33,882 bases of DNA from Pleurotus ostreatus/Saccharomyces cerevisiae fusant (Eukaryota > Opisthokonta), in NCBI GenBank assembly GCA_024196135.1, contig JAMQCK010000248.1, forward strand, positions 1-33,882, written 5' to 3'. Below are positions 19,634-30,967 of the stretch, piece after piece. The notes below the pieces were generated by a model that worked only from the letters and a program-made list of their open reading frames with translations, was not told the origin of the DNA and did no database searches. Each line of letters starts with the position of its first letter. The first letter of the stretch is position 1. The position numbers were made by a program, and so were the translations under genes.

Positions 19634-21313
19634 ATGGAAACCGGAGAACCGACAGTTGAACTACTCAAGGAGTACAAAGAACAGCTTATGGCAGCAGCAG
19701 CGGCGCGAGACAAAGTCGGTTCGGTCTGCCTTTCAACCCAATGACGGCGGATAACAGAAGATCTTCCTTGCCGCAGACAGCGCTCCTCGGTGTACTGGGA
19801 AAATTGGAATCATACTCATACGTCCCACGTGAGGTGCTCGGGGTGAGTTTAGTCCGCACCCTGCCCAAGCGCGTTGGGAAGTTATGCGCACACCTCAGCG
19901 CAGCGCGCTCGGGCTCGCGGTTGGACGTCTGCGGGACCATGAGACGCCAGAAGTGAGCGAGAAAGCGAAAGCGCTGGTCGCTCGGTGGGTCGCGTCCGCT
20001 CCGGCGAGGAAGAGGCAAGAGTCCCCCTCGAAGTCGACGCAGATATCGCAGAAAGGTGTGGGGTGGCGGGCCCTTTCTATCTGCTACCATCGCTGACGCT
20101 GGCTCTCTTTGCTTCAGAGAGCCTGCGACGGTCAGGATCCAATGCGACCAGGAGGCTTTCGACCAGTAAGTGAATTACGGCATCCGTGAAAATATGTACT
20201 CAACGCATCACGTAGAAAGGGCCTCAGCCTCAAGACAGCCATCGAACATGGCGAGGGAGCAGACATCGGGTACAGTCTGCCTTTGTACTCAGTGGGAAGA
20301 ATGTCGACTGAATTTTTCCACAGCATCCGCTCGCTCCGACGCCGCACCTTCACAGGCCATGGGCCCACCGGCTGACCCCGTCTCGCGGGGAAGGAAACCC
20401 GCACGCACGGACACAGGCAACACGAAAAAGTCTGCGTCAATGTCTGTATCCGCGCGTAGCGTGTCTAAGGTGTCTAACGCGATGTCCATTGACGACGCGG
20501 AGGGTGAGACGACGAGGTCCTCTCAAGATCCGAGAAGGCCGTCACGGTCGACGCAGGGGAAATCATCGTCTACGCAACCAAAGACATCGTCGACGCAGCC
20601 AAAAGCATCGTCAACACAACCGCAAACGTCGACACAACCCAAAACATCGTCGGCACATCCGACGAAGCCATCGACACCGCCAACGCGCACATTCGAGACA
20701 GACGGCCTCGGCGACGCGTCTGCGCTGCACGAAGTGCCTTTGCGCGCGCTCACTATTGAGCTCTTCTACGACGCCTTAGCTGCGGGCGCGGGGAATATGC
20801 GTAAGTCTGGCTATCCCTCCTTCCTTCTTGCACAGTTATCTTTCCGGATGCGGTCTTCCTTCACCTCACGTACCTCCTTCACCTCACGTACCTCCTTCAC
20901 CTCACGTACCTCCTTCACCTCCTTCGCCTACCACGTCTCGCGCCCGTATCATCCTCGTATACTGATACTCAAACCCCTTCATAGCCCCACGATCCCTCCT
21001 CCCGAAGGCCATGTCCGTCGAGGACGTCATCTACTTCGACACTGCGGCGAGCTTGGATGACTACGACGAGAACGCACATATCGACGCCTCTGCTCGCACC
21101 GCACGCGCCTCCGCCTCCGCTCGCACCGCGCACACCGACGCCTACGTGCGCACCGCACACATCGACGCATACGTGCGCACCGCCCACTCCGCCTTCATCG
21201 CCCTCAGCAGCGCGTCCGATATCTCCACAATGCGCAGCGATCTGTTGAAGGGTGATATCAGCGCGGAGGATTTTGTGGATTATGTATTGGGGGAGGAGGA
21301 GCAGGTGGTGTAG
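19634..21313 (+). CDS. Divergent TFIIS (transcription elongation factor) paralog lacking the zinc ribbon
   Basis: Spliced model: 19634-19714, 19777-19842, 19899-20055, 20118-20165, 20216-20269, 20324-20800, 20985-21313; 403 residues. The N-terminal LW (TFIIS N-terminal/Med26-type) domain is visible: VELLKEYKEQL, VPREVLG, then LGLAVGRLRDH and EVSEKAKALVARW. A basic, Ser/Thr/Gln-rich linker follows, with tandem STQPKTS units (20560-20660). The RNA polymerase II-binding middle domain is recognisable but worn: RALTIELFYDALAAGAG, LLPKAMSVEDVIYFD, and STMRSDLLKGDISAEDFVDYV. A 27-nt repeat (RTAHIDAYV) is inserted in its middle. The frame stops after GEEEQVV, where TFIIS would continue to its C-terminal zinc ribbon. 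Without that, RNA-cleavage stimulation is not expected. It could act as a polymerase-binding competitor or be decaying. Confidence 0.72.
20857..20919 (+). repeat. 18-bp tandem repeats in the last intron of the TFIIS paralog
   Basis: Three identical 18-bp units (TCCTTCACCTCACGTACC) plus half a unit. They lengthen the intron to 184 nt, long for this window. Confidence 0.85.
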
Positions 21314-21354
21314 GGGTGGAGGGGGAGGGGTGAAGGTTGGTGGTGTCGCGGCGA

Positions 21355-21442
21355 GGTGAATGGAGTGACGGCGAAGGTGAATGGAGTGACGGCGAGGTGA
21401 ATGGAGTGACGGCGAAGGTCAATGGAGTAGCAGCGAAGGTGA
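21355..21442 (+). repeat. Minisatellite of 20-21-bp units after the TFIIS paralog
   Basis: Four consecutive units of the form GGTGAATGGAGTGACGGCGA. The array lies just after the stop of the TFIIS paralog and before a possible zinc-ribbon remnant. Confidence 0.8.
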
Positions 21443-21484
21443 AGACTGGACGGCGGCGGTCTGAACTAGACGTCGGAGACGGTA

Positions 21485-21540
21485 GTGGACCGTCGAAAGG
21501 AGGACGACGCGACTACGTTCATGTTCTGCTTCACTACGCC
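21485..21540 (+). pseudogene. Possible remnant of a TFIIS zinc-ribbon exon
   Basis: The frame reads RRKEDDATTFMFC. TFIIS zinc ribbons carry an acidic DE pair followed by a TTF-x-x-C segment, which this resembles. The first CxxC knuckle and the final RWKFC are not found, so no zinc site could form. It is in the right place and orientation, about 170 bp past the TFIIS paralog's stop. The match is short and may be chance. Confidence 0.35.
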
Positions 21541-22064
21541 CGCATATGTACGCAAACTATGCAACCATGTTTCCGTAGCCTTCCACGCCAAGTCAGTGTC
21601 TCGGATGACTCGCGAATATCCGCCTCAAAGGTTCGCCGCGAGTTCGACCCTCGGTGGATGCCATGACTCGTGTGCGACAGACATGGGCCGCCCGTGCAGC
21701 ACGTCGGCGGACGCCTGTTCATTTCACGTGACGCCTGCGACAAGTCTATCCTTTGCAGTCATGTCCGGAGAACTCTCGTATGCTGTTCAATTTAACAATT
21801 CAACAATCCTCTGAAGCTTATCTAACTTCCGGCGCGTACCCTGTGTCCATACCACCCGGCGGTCTGGTGGGCTGGATGTCATCGACCTGCCTACCACATG
21901 TGCTCGAGCTTTTTTTACGATGCAAGCTCGAACTTTTTCCTTTCTTCACACCTCGTAAAACAGATCGCTAGATTCGTGTATATGGAGCGAGAACCAGCAC
22001 CGGTACAATCTCTCGCAGAGACTACGCACTCTCCCTTCCCAAGTACTACGCAAGCAACGGCCTC
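21541..22064. other. Spacer between the TFIIS paralog and the Ser-rich membrane protein
   Basis: About 520 bp between two convergent genes. It holds their 3' regions. No gene is recognised. Confidence 0.45.
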
Positions 22065-23586
22065 CTAAATACTGTACCTCTTACTACTAGCATCTCCAGC
22101 GTCAACGTAGAGCGAGCGTTCGTTGCCATTATACTCCCCAAGCGATACAGAGCTCTGCGTGAAGCCCACCTCGCTCGAGCGAGCAAACCCCATAAGCCCC
22201 GGTGCCACCGGCCCATCGAACGTGCCCTCGGAGAACATCTGCGGCGTGGGCGGCACGACGTCAACGAAGGGACCCCAGCTAGACGAGACCTTAGCGGCCT
22301 CAGGGAGTATTGAGATCTTGGCGGACGAGAGCGTAGTGGACGTAGCGGTGGTAGTAGTTCCAGAGGCAGACGAGATCGTAGTAGCCATAGCAGACGAGGA
22401 GATCGTGCTCGAGGAGGATAGGATGGACTCTGGCCCATCCACCGCCGCAGGCGTAGCCACCGGCGACGGCGCCATCGGGTTCATGCGCTGCAGCTTCGCA
22501 AAGTTCGAGATCCGCATCGACGCCTTATTCGCGGAGGCCAAGGACGCCTTGCCGGCGGACGCGAGCGAGGACTTCGATGCCTTGTGGGCAGACGCAAGAG
22601 ACGACTTGGCCGCCTTGACAGGCACGGCGACAGAGGCGTCGAAAGCAGCGTTCAGCGCGAGCGCCATCTTGCTGGGCGTAGCGTCTTTGCTGATGGAGGA
22701 TTCCTTCCTGCTCATCGAGGAGTCCTTGCCGAGGGTCGAGGTGCTGCCCGTAGAGGAGTCCGTGCCGGAGGACGCAGAAGTATAGCTATCGAAGGAGTTC
22801 TTTTTCGCCGAAGTGTCGAAAGAATTCTTCTTCGTCGAGTTGTCGAAAGAGCTCTTCTTCATTGAGGCCTTGGCGTCGCGGAAGAGCTGCAGGGAGGGCG
22901 AGCTGGAGACCTTCGGGAGCGTTATGCGCTTGCTGGACTTCGAGGTCGAGTTGGAGTTCGCGAAGGGATCGTTGAAAGAGACACCGCCGTTGCCAGAAGC
23001 GAGTTGCTTAGCCGCCTTAGCAGAGGTCTTCGTTGGGAGCTTCGGCGAGCGCTTGCCAGCAGGAAGTTCGGTGCTCGTCCGCGACATGCCCCGATCGGCG
23101 AGAGCGCGCATGGTGAGAACCTGGTGGGCGGAGCTAGAGCGTATGTGACCCTTGGGGCGAGAGATGGGTTTCCCGTTGATGCGGACGGCGGAGTGGACGC
23201 CTTTGGCGGTGGGGGAGCAGTGGATTACTGAGAAAGCCAAGAAATCAAGACAAGGCTGCGACGTCAGGAGCTAATAGCGCACCATCGCCCATAGGAGGCG
23301 TCCTCGCTCTTGTGGGGACCCGCCTACCCTGCTTCATCTCGCAGCGGCATCGCGAGCAGTACTCGACCGCTGGTCGCTTGGGCGCGAGGAAGGGTAGGAT
23401 CCACAGCAGCATGATCATGACGATGCTCTGAAATGGCTGTCAGAGATCTTTCTCTCGATAAACGTAGCACAACAGACTCGCCTTTAGGAATCCGAGGATA
23501 GATTGCACATTCGAGATAACTCGCACCCGCTTGCCGAACCCGCCATGATACTCGATAGTCGCGTTGTGACTGTCAGGGTTGGTCAT
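22065..23586 (-). CDS. Ser-rich single-pass membrane protein, unknown function
   Basis: Spliced model on the - strand: 23586-23482, 23427-23328, 23227-22065; 455 residues. The first intron uses a GC donor (AAG followed by GCGAGT). The second uses GTAGGC and an acceptor whose phase restores CEMKQVIHCS. Order: a short N-terminal part (EYHGGFGKRVRVISNVQ), a membrane helix near residues 36-49 (SIVMIMLLWILPFL), a Cys-rich juxtamembrane patch (YCSRCRCEMK plus HC), a basic segment (RINGKPISRPKGH), and about 300 residues rich in Ser, Ala, Lys and Thr. Three 27-nt repeats encode KKSSFDNST-type units, and KSSLASA units recur. The tail ends with a more ordered stretch (SSWGPFVDVVPPTPQMF). It was assembled from separate frames; a start further upstream is possible. 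Function is not recognised. Confidence 0.6.
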
Positions 23587-24029
23587 GCAAGGATGTGCTG
23601 GGAAATTGAGATTATTGCTTGGGTTAGGCGTAAACGAGTGGGCGGTAGGCTGTGGAGATGATGATGGGAGAGAACAAGGAACGATTTGTTGTGGACTGTT
23701 GTTGTGACTGCTCGGCGATTTCCGCACTGCACGTGCAATTTCCCGTCTGCCGGCGAACGCCGAGTGAGGCTTGTCTCCTTCGTCCATCATGCCAATCGCT
23801 GCAGATCTTACATGCCGCTGGGAAATCTCGTTCTTCATCTGAAGTACTTTTCAATGGACTCAGTCCAATACTGACGACCTCCCTCGAGGCTTGTGGCAAG
23901 TCGGCAGAGTCATCGGCAAATACAGGACCCCAAAAAGGCGCAACTCACTTGCCTTTTGTAGTAGCTGGTCCCCTTTCAATTGGCTCGGTATCAAGATATG
24001 AGATTGTCTTGAGTCTTTCCGTGACCACC
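23587..24029. other. Divergent spacer before the P450 cluster
   Basis: About 440 bp between the Ser-rich protein gene (-) and the first P450 gene (+). Open frames here look like shadows. An ATTGG (inverted CCAAT) lies near 23979-23983, about 50 bp before the P450 start. Confidence 0.4.
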
Positions 24030-26278
24030 ATGCTGCTACTTGTGCAGGATATCCTTGCCGTCGTCCTCGCCTACGTGCTTTACTTACGCCTGAAGCGGGC
24101 GTCTGGTCCTCCGCTACCGCCAGGCCCTCCTGCTGACCCATTGATTGGCCACTTCCGCATAAATCCACAACACAATGCAGAGCGCGTCTATCCTAAGTGG
24201 AGCAAGGACCTAAGTGAGTGGGCACTGGAATGAGGTCGAAATCAAAGTCACTGATCTTCAAGCAGGATCCGACGTCATCCATCTGAATATTCTCGGGCAG
24301 CCCCTCGTCGTGCTCAACAGTCTCCGGGCTGCGGTTAAACTACTCGAGAAGCGCGGTGCAATCTACAGTGACCGTCCAAAATTCCCTTTCTTCGAGATGC
24401 AAGTCTTCGTCACTGGCACCCTCAGTGGGGCCCATAGGTCTACATTAGTCGGCTTACATGTATCCCAGAATAGGCTGGTATGAAGACCTACTTCTCGTCG
24501 GAAGTAGCGATCCTGCCTTCTCCGCTCTGCGCAGCATCTTCCAGGGTTACTTCGCAAAGTCGACAATCCAGCAGAAATTCGGTGCCCTACAAGCGAATGA
24601 AGCGCGCAAGCTGGTAAAGCGCATCGTCGAAGACCCGGAGAAATGGCGAGAATACCTCTTGATGTAAGCACTCACTCTATCTAACCCTGCATATCCATTT
24701 GTGAAGGCCTTGACTGCGCCCTTGCTGACCACCATCGTCCATCACCAGGTATGGCACCGCCATAACCATCCAAATAATCACCGGTCACGAGATCAAGTCC
24801 CTCGACGACGTCTACCTGCGCGTCGCTGAGGACGTCGGCAAAGCGATGACAGGCAGTGGTACGCCGGGCGCGACGGGCGTAGACTTTTGTCCGTGGTGTG
24901 AGTGGTGACCGACGTTCGCGCCTTGATCGCTCAGTCCCGCGCCCCAATGGTCCATCGCCGACATCGCCGATCTTCGTCGCTAATCTATATTCGCAGTGCG
25001 CTACCTCCCAAGCTGGTGCGACCCGACGGGTTCATCAGCCTTTGCTCGCAAATGGCGCTTTGCAATAGAGAATTTGTACAACGTACCCTATGAGCGTGTC
25101 GCGGCGGACATAAAAGCCGGCACGGCGCAACCCTCCTTCATACTCTCCGCCATGCAGGAGATGCAGTCGCAAGGCGAGGGCGAGAAGACATTGACGCCGG
25201 AGAGGATTAAGGGCGTCTGTGCGGCTACATATGCAGGTAAACCGATTTTCTGGTTTTTTACGTTCACTATAACTGTTCTCCACTCACAAAAACCGTAGCT
25301 GGAGCGCATACGGTAGGGTACATATCTCTTCGACAATTCCATCACTCACTAATCAACCAGACCGCCGACGCCATCGCCATTTTCATCTTCGCCATCGTCA
25401 ACTACCCCGAAGTACAAGCACGAGCGCAAGCTGAACTCAGCGCAGTCGTGGGTCCGGATCGCCTGCCTGACCTCGCCGACCGCATGAATCTGCCGTGTAT
25501 CGAGAGAATCATGCAGGAGACATTCAGGTATGCCATTTAGCCTCCTTTCCGCTCTACCATCTCTGCTTCTATCTAATTCGCGCTCACACCTACTCAGATT
25601 CTGGCCCACCTCGCCATTGGGTGCACCCCACAAATCAACGGAAGACGATGTCTATAGGGGGATGTTCATCCCCAAGGTGCTCCTCAGCTCCCAATCAGTC
25701 TACCAACGAAAGCGCTCAACCCGCTAACCACCGCCAGGGCTCCCTCGTCCTTTTCAACGCCTTCGCCATCTCGCACGACGAGTCCGTATACGCCGACCCG
25801 TGGCGCTTCGACCCCGATAGATACCTCCCGCGCGAGGAAGGAGGGCGCGGGGAGCCGCTGCCGACGGCACATTTTGGGTTTGGGAGGAGGTGAGGGGCTT
25901 TATCTCTTTTTTCTTTCTCCCAAGTCCTTCAAGCGCCCACATCCGCCCACACACACGCTGACCTCGCCTACGTTGCTCAGAATCTGCCCCGGCCGCTTCC
26001 TCGGCGAGGCGTCCGTCTTCGTTGGGATTGCGACGCTGCTTCATGTCCTCAGGTTCAATAAGGCTAAGGACGAAAACGGAGATGAGATCACGGTCAACCC
26101 TGAGGATGCAGAATATATATCGGGAACGGCGAGGTGCGTTGCGGGGGTTATTCATTCGAGCCTCTGAAAGGGAGAGGAACTGAAAGCGCTGATTTTTGTG
26201 CACAGTCACCCGGAAAAGATCCTTTGTACGATCACACAAGTAAGCGAAGAAAAGAGACACCTAGCGATGGGGCAATGA
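24030..26278 (+). CDS. Cytochrome P450 monooxygenase (P450 A)
   Basis: Eleven exons: 24030-24213, 24266-24398, 24469-24663, 24749-24897, 24997-25236, 25299-25312, 25361-25527, 25598-25676, 25738-25889, 25981-26133, 26206-26278; 512 residues. Microsomal heme monooxygenase: N-terminal anchor (MLLLVQDILAVVLAYVLYL), proline hinge LPPGPPADP, C-helix region GWYEDLLL, I-helix AGAHTT, K-helix ETFR, the FDPDRYLPR meander and the heme loop HFGFGRRICPGR with its Cys, split by an intron. The usual acidic residue of the I-helix (AGxDT) is His here. Intron 2 has a GC donor (GCAAGT) and a sixth exon of only 14 nt. It has no introns at two places where the other three copies have them. It is convergent with P450 B, 46 bp apart. 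Substrate is unknown. Confidence 0.9.
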
Positions 26279-26324
26279 TCTCGCGTGTATGATAATTCGA
26301 TATGCTACGTCCCACCAACGAATT

Positions 26325-28552
26325 CTACTCAATATACGACCCCAACGCCAACTTCTTAGCCTGCTCGTTGGTCGGCCTAATGTTGCACAACACAGTTTCT
26401 GGATGGCTGACACAAATTCAGCTCAGATACGCTTTACGCAACCTAAACCACCGCCGCACCTGGTAATCCCCGTCGTGTATTTCGCCGTCTCCGGGTCGAT
26501 TGTGATCTCCCGGCCCGCCTCATCCTTCGCCTTCTCGAACGTGAGGACATGCAGCATAGTCGCGATGGCGATGAAGACGGAGGCGTCGCCAACGAAGCGG
26601 CCGGGACAGATCCTACGAGGCGCATCCGTGTTAGTGCCGTGTCAACCCTTCTCCAACCTCGTCAAGGCTGAGTAGAAGCTCGACACGTACCGCCTCCCAA
26701 AGCCAAAATGCCCCGTGGGCAAAGGCTCTCCACGTCCGCCTTTCTCGCGTGGAAGGTAGCGATCGGGGTCGAAGCGCCAGGAGTCCTTGTACACGGCTTC
26801 ATCGTGCGTCATGGCGAAGACGTTGAAGATTAGCAGGGATCCCTGTTCGAGATACATTTGTCAGGTTCAGTGGGAGCATAGACGAGGTTAGTGGCGAACG
26901 GACCTTCGGAATGAACATGCTATTGTAGATGTCGTCCTTCGTGGATTTGTGCGGTACACCTAGGATCGGACAACGTCAGCCGACAGGCTGAGCACCATGC
27001 TTAGAACTCCTTACCCAGTGGCACGGAGGGCCAAAACCTGTGAGCGTGTGGAAGGTCAGGTAGCCATAGAATACATGGAACCAGATATCTTACCGGAAAA
27101 CCTCTTGCACGAGACGCTCAATGTACGGCAAATCCTTGCGGTCGTCCAGCTCGGGAAGGCGATCTGGTCCAACAACGGCGTTGAGCTCGGCCCTTGCGCG
27201 CTCTTGCACTTCTGGATAATTCACGATGGCGAAGACGAAGGTCGTGAGCGTGTCGAATGTCTGTCAGGAAAGGTCGACAAGATTCCGAGTTAAGAGTGAC
27301 GGAATCAACTAACTGTGTCTCCTCCGGCTACGTGTAGCATGAGCGCCTGTCTTCACTGGGAGGACGAACCCACTCACCAGCGTAAGCAGTCGCGCACAGG
27401 CCCTCAATTCTCTCTCGCGAGAGCGTCTTCTCGCCTTCATCTTGTGCTTCCATTTCTTGCATGAGCGACAGCATGAAAGATGGCTGCGCCGAACCGCTTC
27501 TCTGTCGTAAAGTGGAGGCGTTGAGAAACACTGAACCTGAATGAGAGACCCACGATATCTTCTGTAACGCGGTCGTATGGTACCGTGTACATCTGCTTGA
27601 CGGAGTTGCGTAGCTTGCGCACGAAGGCAGTCGAGCCCGTCGGATCGCACCAGCTGGGTAAATAACGGACTGCGCGGGCGTCATCGTCAGCATTGAGTAG
27701 CTGACGGTGATCTGACACTCACGTAGGGGCAGAATATCCACGCCCGTCGCGCCAGGAGGTCCGCCGCCAGTGAGCGTCTTCCCGACCTCGTTTGCTATCT
27801 CCAGGTATGGGTCATCGAGCGTCTTGATCTCATGGCCTGTGTTAATCTGGATGACGACCGCGACCGCAAACCTACATAGTGTGCGGAAAGCTCGGGTAGC
27901 GGCGGTCCCAAGGTAGCACATCCCGCCGACTCACGCGCGAAAGAGCTCTTTCCAATTATCCGGCTGCTGTACGATGCGCTTAGCGAGTTTGTGCGCCTCG
28001 CTGGTCTGTATCTGGCTGAACTTCCGATTCGCCTCCCTCGCGAAGTAGTTCTGATAGTGCGCGCGGAGATGAGGGAAGGACGAATGATTACACGAAGTCA
28101 CGAGCACATTCTCGTGCCACCCAAGCCTGTTCGACAATATCAATGTCAGTAGTACAGACGATAATAGAACGGTCAACGTACATATCGAAGTACGCGAAGA
28201 AGGGGCGATCGCTGTGGATGGCGCCGCGCTTCTCGAGCAGCTCAATTGCGGACTCAAAGCTGTTGAGGACGATGATGGGCTGTCCGAGCACCCGGACGTG
28301 TATCAGGTCTGAGACTGAGGAGACATCAGCGGAAGACAGCAACGACGACCGAGGGGACTCACCATATTCCTTGCTCCAGCGGAAGTAGGCGCGCTCCGCA
28401 TTCTCCTGCGGAATCACTCGTATGTGCCCAAGCAAGGGCTCCGCCGGCGGGCCAGGCGGAAGCTGGAGTCCATTCGGCTTCGGCCTCAGACGCAGGTACA
28501 ACAAGTACGAAAGGAAGCAGACGAGGAAGTCTTGCAAAATGAGACGCAACAT
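26325..28552 (-). CDS. Cytochrome P450 monooxygenase (P450 B)
   Basis: Thirteen exons on the - strand: 28552-28363, 28308-28182, 28126-27935, 27871-27723, 27669-27554, 27501-27378, 27327-27314, 27260-27094, 27037-27015, 26959-26904, 26842-26691, 26612-26460, 26406-26325; 514 residues. Anchor MLRLILQDFLVCFLSYLLYL, hinge LPPGPPAEP, GWHENVLV, I-helix AGGDT, K-helix EVFR, FDPDRYLPR, and heme loop HFGFGRRICPGR. All key residues are present. It has every intron seen in any copy, including the 14-nt exon also found in P450 A, so its structure may be closest to the ancestral one. Probably a membrane-bound oxidase of small hydrophobic molecules; substrate unknown. The start is fixed by alignment with P450 A, and a TATA-like element lies 35-41 bp upstream. 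Confidence 0.92.
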
Positions 28553-28586
28553 GGTCGAGAGACGAAGAGAACTCAACGCCGTCGAG

Positions 28587-28593
28587 TATTTAT
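28587..28593 (-). promoter_or_regulatory. TATA-like element of P450 B
   Basis: ATAAATA on the - strand, 35-41 bp before the ATG at 28552. The gene's 5' untranslated region would then be very short. P450 C ends only 166 bp upstream, so the promoter must be compact. Confidence 0.35.
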
Positions 28594-28718
28594 GACAGTA
28601 ACATACCGTGCATGTGGAGCGATATACATTGCGCGCCCACAATCATACCGGTGCTAATTCGAGCATCGAGTGTATTGGGAGGACCGGAGTTCGACGTGGG
28701 CAATAGAAGGCTGCGTGA

Positions 28719-30967
28719 TTAATCTGTGTACTCCTCCGTCGCTAACTGCCTAGCGCGCTCGGAGGCAGGTTCAATGTCGCAGAGAACGGTCTCCGGATGA
28801 CTGCGGATTGCTCAGTCGGCGCCGTATCGCTGGTGCGTTTCCATACCTCGTCAGTCCCGTGATGTACTTTGCCGTCTCGGGGTCGACGATAATCTCCTTG
28901 CCGCCCACATCCCTCGTTCTCTTGAACACGAGAACGTGAAGCATGGTGGCGATCGCAATGAACACTGAAGCCTCTCCTACCAGCCGACCGGGGCAAGCGC
29001 TAGAATAATCGATGCATCTCAGAAACGATGTTGAAAACGGCAATTAGGACGCGGCGCACGTACCGTCTTCCGAATCCGAAATGGCCCATCGGTAACGGCT
29101 CGCCTCGTCCGCCTTGCTCACGAGGTACGTAGCGGTCAGGATCGAACTTCCAAGGATCGGTGTAGATGGCCTCGTCGTGGCCCATGGCGAAGTTATTAAA
29201 GAGTAGAAGGGAGCCCTATGAAAGCACGGTCGGATGCCGTTATGGCCATCGTGTAGTAAAATGGACGAACCTTCGGGATGAACATCCCATTGTATACGTC
29301 GTCCTTCATGGATTTGTGAGGCACTCCTACACGCTTTGAAATACCAGTGGCGTCTTTTCGACTTGAGGCTTACCCAAAGGAGAGACCGGCCAGAACCTAG
29401 ATCAACCATCAGTCCCCAATACAGCGACAGACGAAATTCTCATACCTGAAAGTCTCTTGAACGATGCGTTCAATGTAGGGCAGATTCTTTCGATCTTCCA
29501 TCTCTGGTAGACGATCTAGACCTACGACAGCATGCAATTCGGCACACGCGCGCTCTTGTACCTCAGGGTGGTTGACGATGGCGAAGACAAAGGTTGTGAG
29601 GGTGTCGAGGGTCTACGGGCATGATTGAGCTGTCGTGGTCTGATACCCACGCACGACTCACGGTATCAGCTCCCGCAGCATATGCAATTGCACACAACCC
29701 TCGCACGCGCTCCTTCGTCAACCCAGAGCCATCTTCATCAGCTTGCAGCTCCTCGAGCAAGGACTTCATGAATGATGGCGGTGCCGAGCCGGACTCCTGC
29801 ATGCGCTTGAGATATTCAGCGACTTGGGAACCGGGGCGATAGCTCACCATCTCTTGCTGAACGCGCTCGTAAGGGACATTGTACAAGACCGTCACCGCAT
29901 GGCGCATCTTGCGCACGAACGCCGTAGACCCCGTTAGATCGCACCAACTTGGTAGGTAACGCACTTCGGGGAGGATCAGTGGCGCGATACGTGGATGAGT
30001 GAGGAGAAACCGTAGATGAAAGACGAAAAACATACGCAAAGGAAGAATATCGACACCCGTGGCACCTGGAGGAAAGCCTCCCTTCAGCGTTTGGCAGACT
30101 TTGTCTGCGATTTCGACGTATACGTCGTCGAGGTCCTCGACTTCGTGCCCTGTGACGATCTGTATGATGATGGCGGTGGTGAACCTGTACGTGAAGGAAG
30201 TTTTTAGATAGACATCCTTCCCCAAGCGCGCTGAGTACCTACAATTGAAGGAAGCTTCGCCATTGTCCCGGTGACTTCACGATCCGCGCGACGAGCTTGT
30301 GCGCCTCGTTAACTTGCAAGCCATGAAACTGGCGCTCCGCGCCCTTAGAGAAGTGATTCTGATATGCTCTTCGAAGTATAGGAAACGACGGATGGTTGTA
30401 TCGCGTTAATGACAGGTTCTCATACCATCCAAACCTGCCACAGGGCGGTAAGTATCATGTACAAACGGTTTCAACAGAAGACACGAACATGAGGAAGAAC
30501 GTGCAGGTCGGGCGGTCACTGTGGATCGAGCCGCGCTTCTCGAGGAGTTCAATGCCCGCTTGTAGGCTGTGGATGGCGATGATGGGTTGGCCAAGTACAT
30601 TGACATGGATGAGATCCGACTCTGTATCATGGGAGGTTAGCTGAGCGTAAGGAGAAAGCAAGCCAATGAGAAAGGCGTTGACAGCGCACTATATTCTTGA
30701 CTCCATCGAAAATATGTGCGTTCCGCGTCTTGCTGGGGCGCTACACGCAGGTGTCCAAGAAACAGCTCTGCAGGAGGTCCAGGGGGAAGAGGGAGCTGCC
30801 GACGACCCTGCTTCTCAAAGTACCGATAGAGGCCATATATCAGGGAGCAGACGAGGGCGTCCTGCGCAATAGTGAGCAAAATGATTGCGAAAAGAAGGTA
30901 TCGTGCCACTTACGCCAGCTCCTAATACCTGCAGATCCCGGTCGCTCTTCGCCCGCCCGGTTCTCAT
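28719..30967 (-). CDS. Cytochrome P450 monooxygenase (P450 C), expected start codon lost
   Basis: Exons on the - strand: 30967-30914 (tentative), 30861-30690, 30621-30489, 30434-30243, 30184-30036, 29963-29848, 29796-29662, 29612-29446, 29396-29374, 29326-29271, 29215-29064, 28999-28847, 28800-28719; 527 residues with the tentative first exon. Motifs: LPPGPPAEL, GWYENLSL, I-helix AGADT, K-helix ETFR, FDPDRYVPR, heme loop HFGFGRRACPGR. The body is intact. At the codon aligned with the Met start of P450 B (30882-30880) it reads ATT, followed by LLTIAQD. The only route to an ATG that I found is an 18-codon exon at 30967, which removes part of the membrane anchor. It could be translated from a near-cognate codon, use that exon, or be newly disabled. 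Confidence 0.85.
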
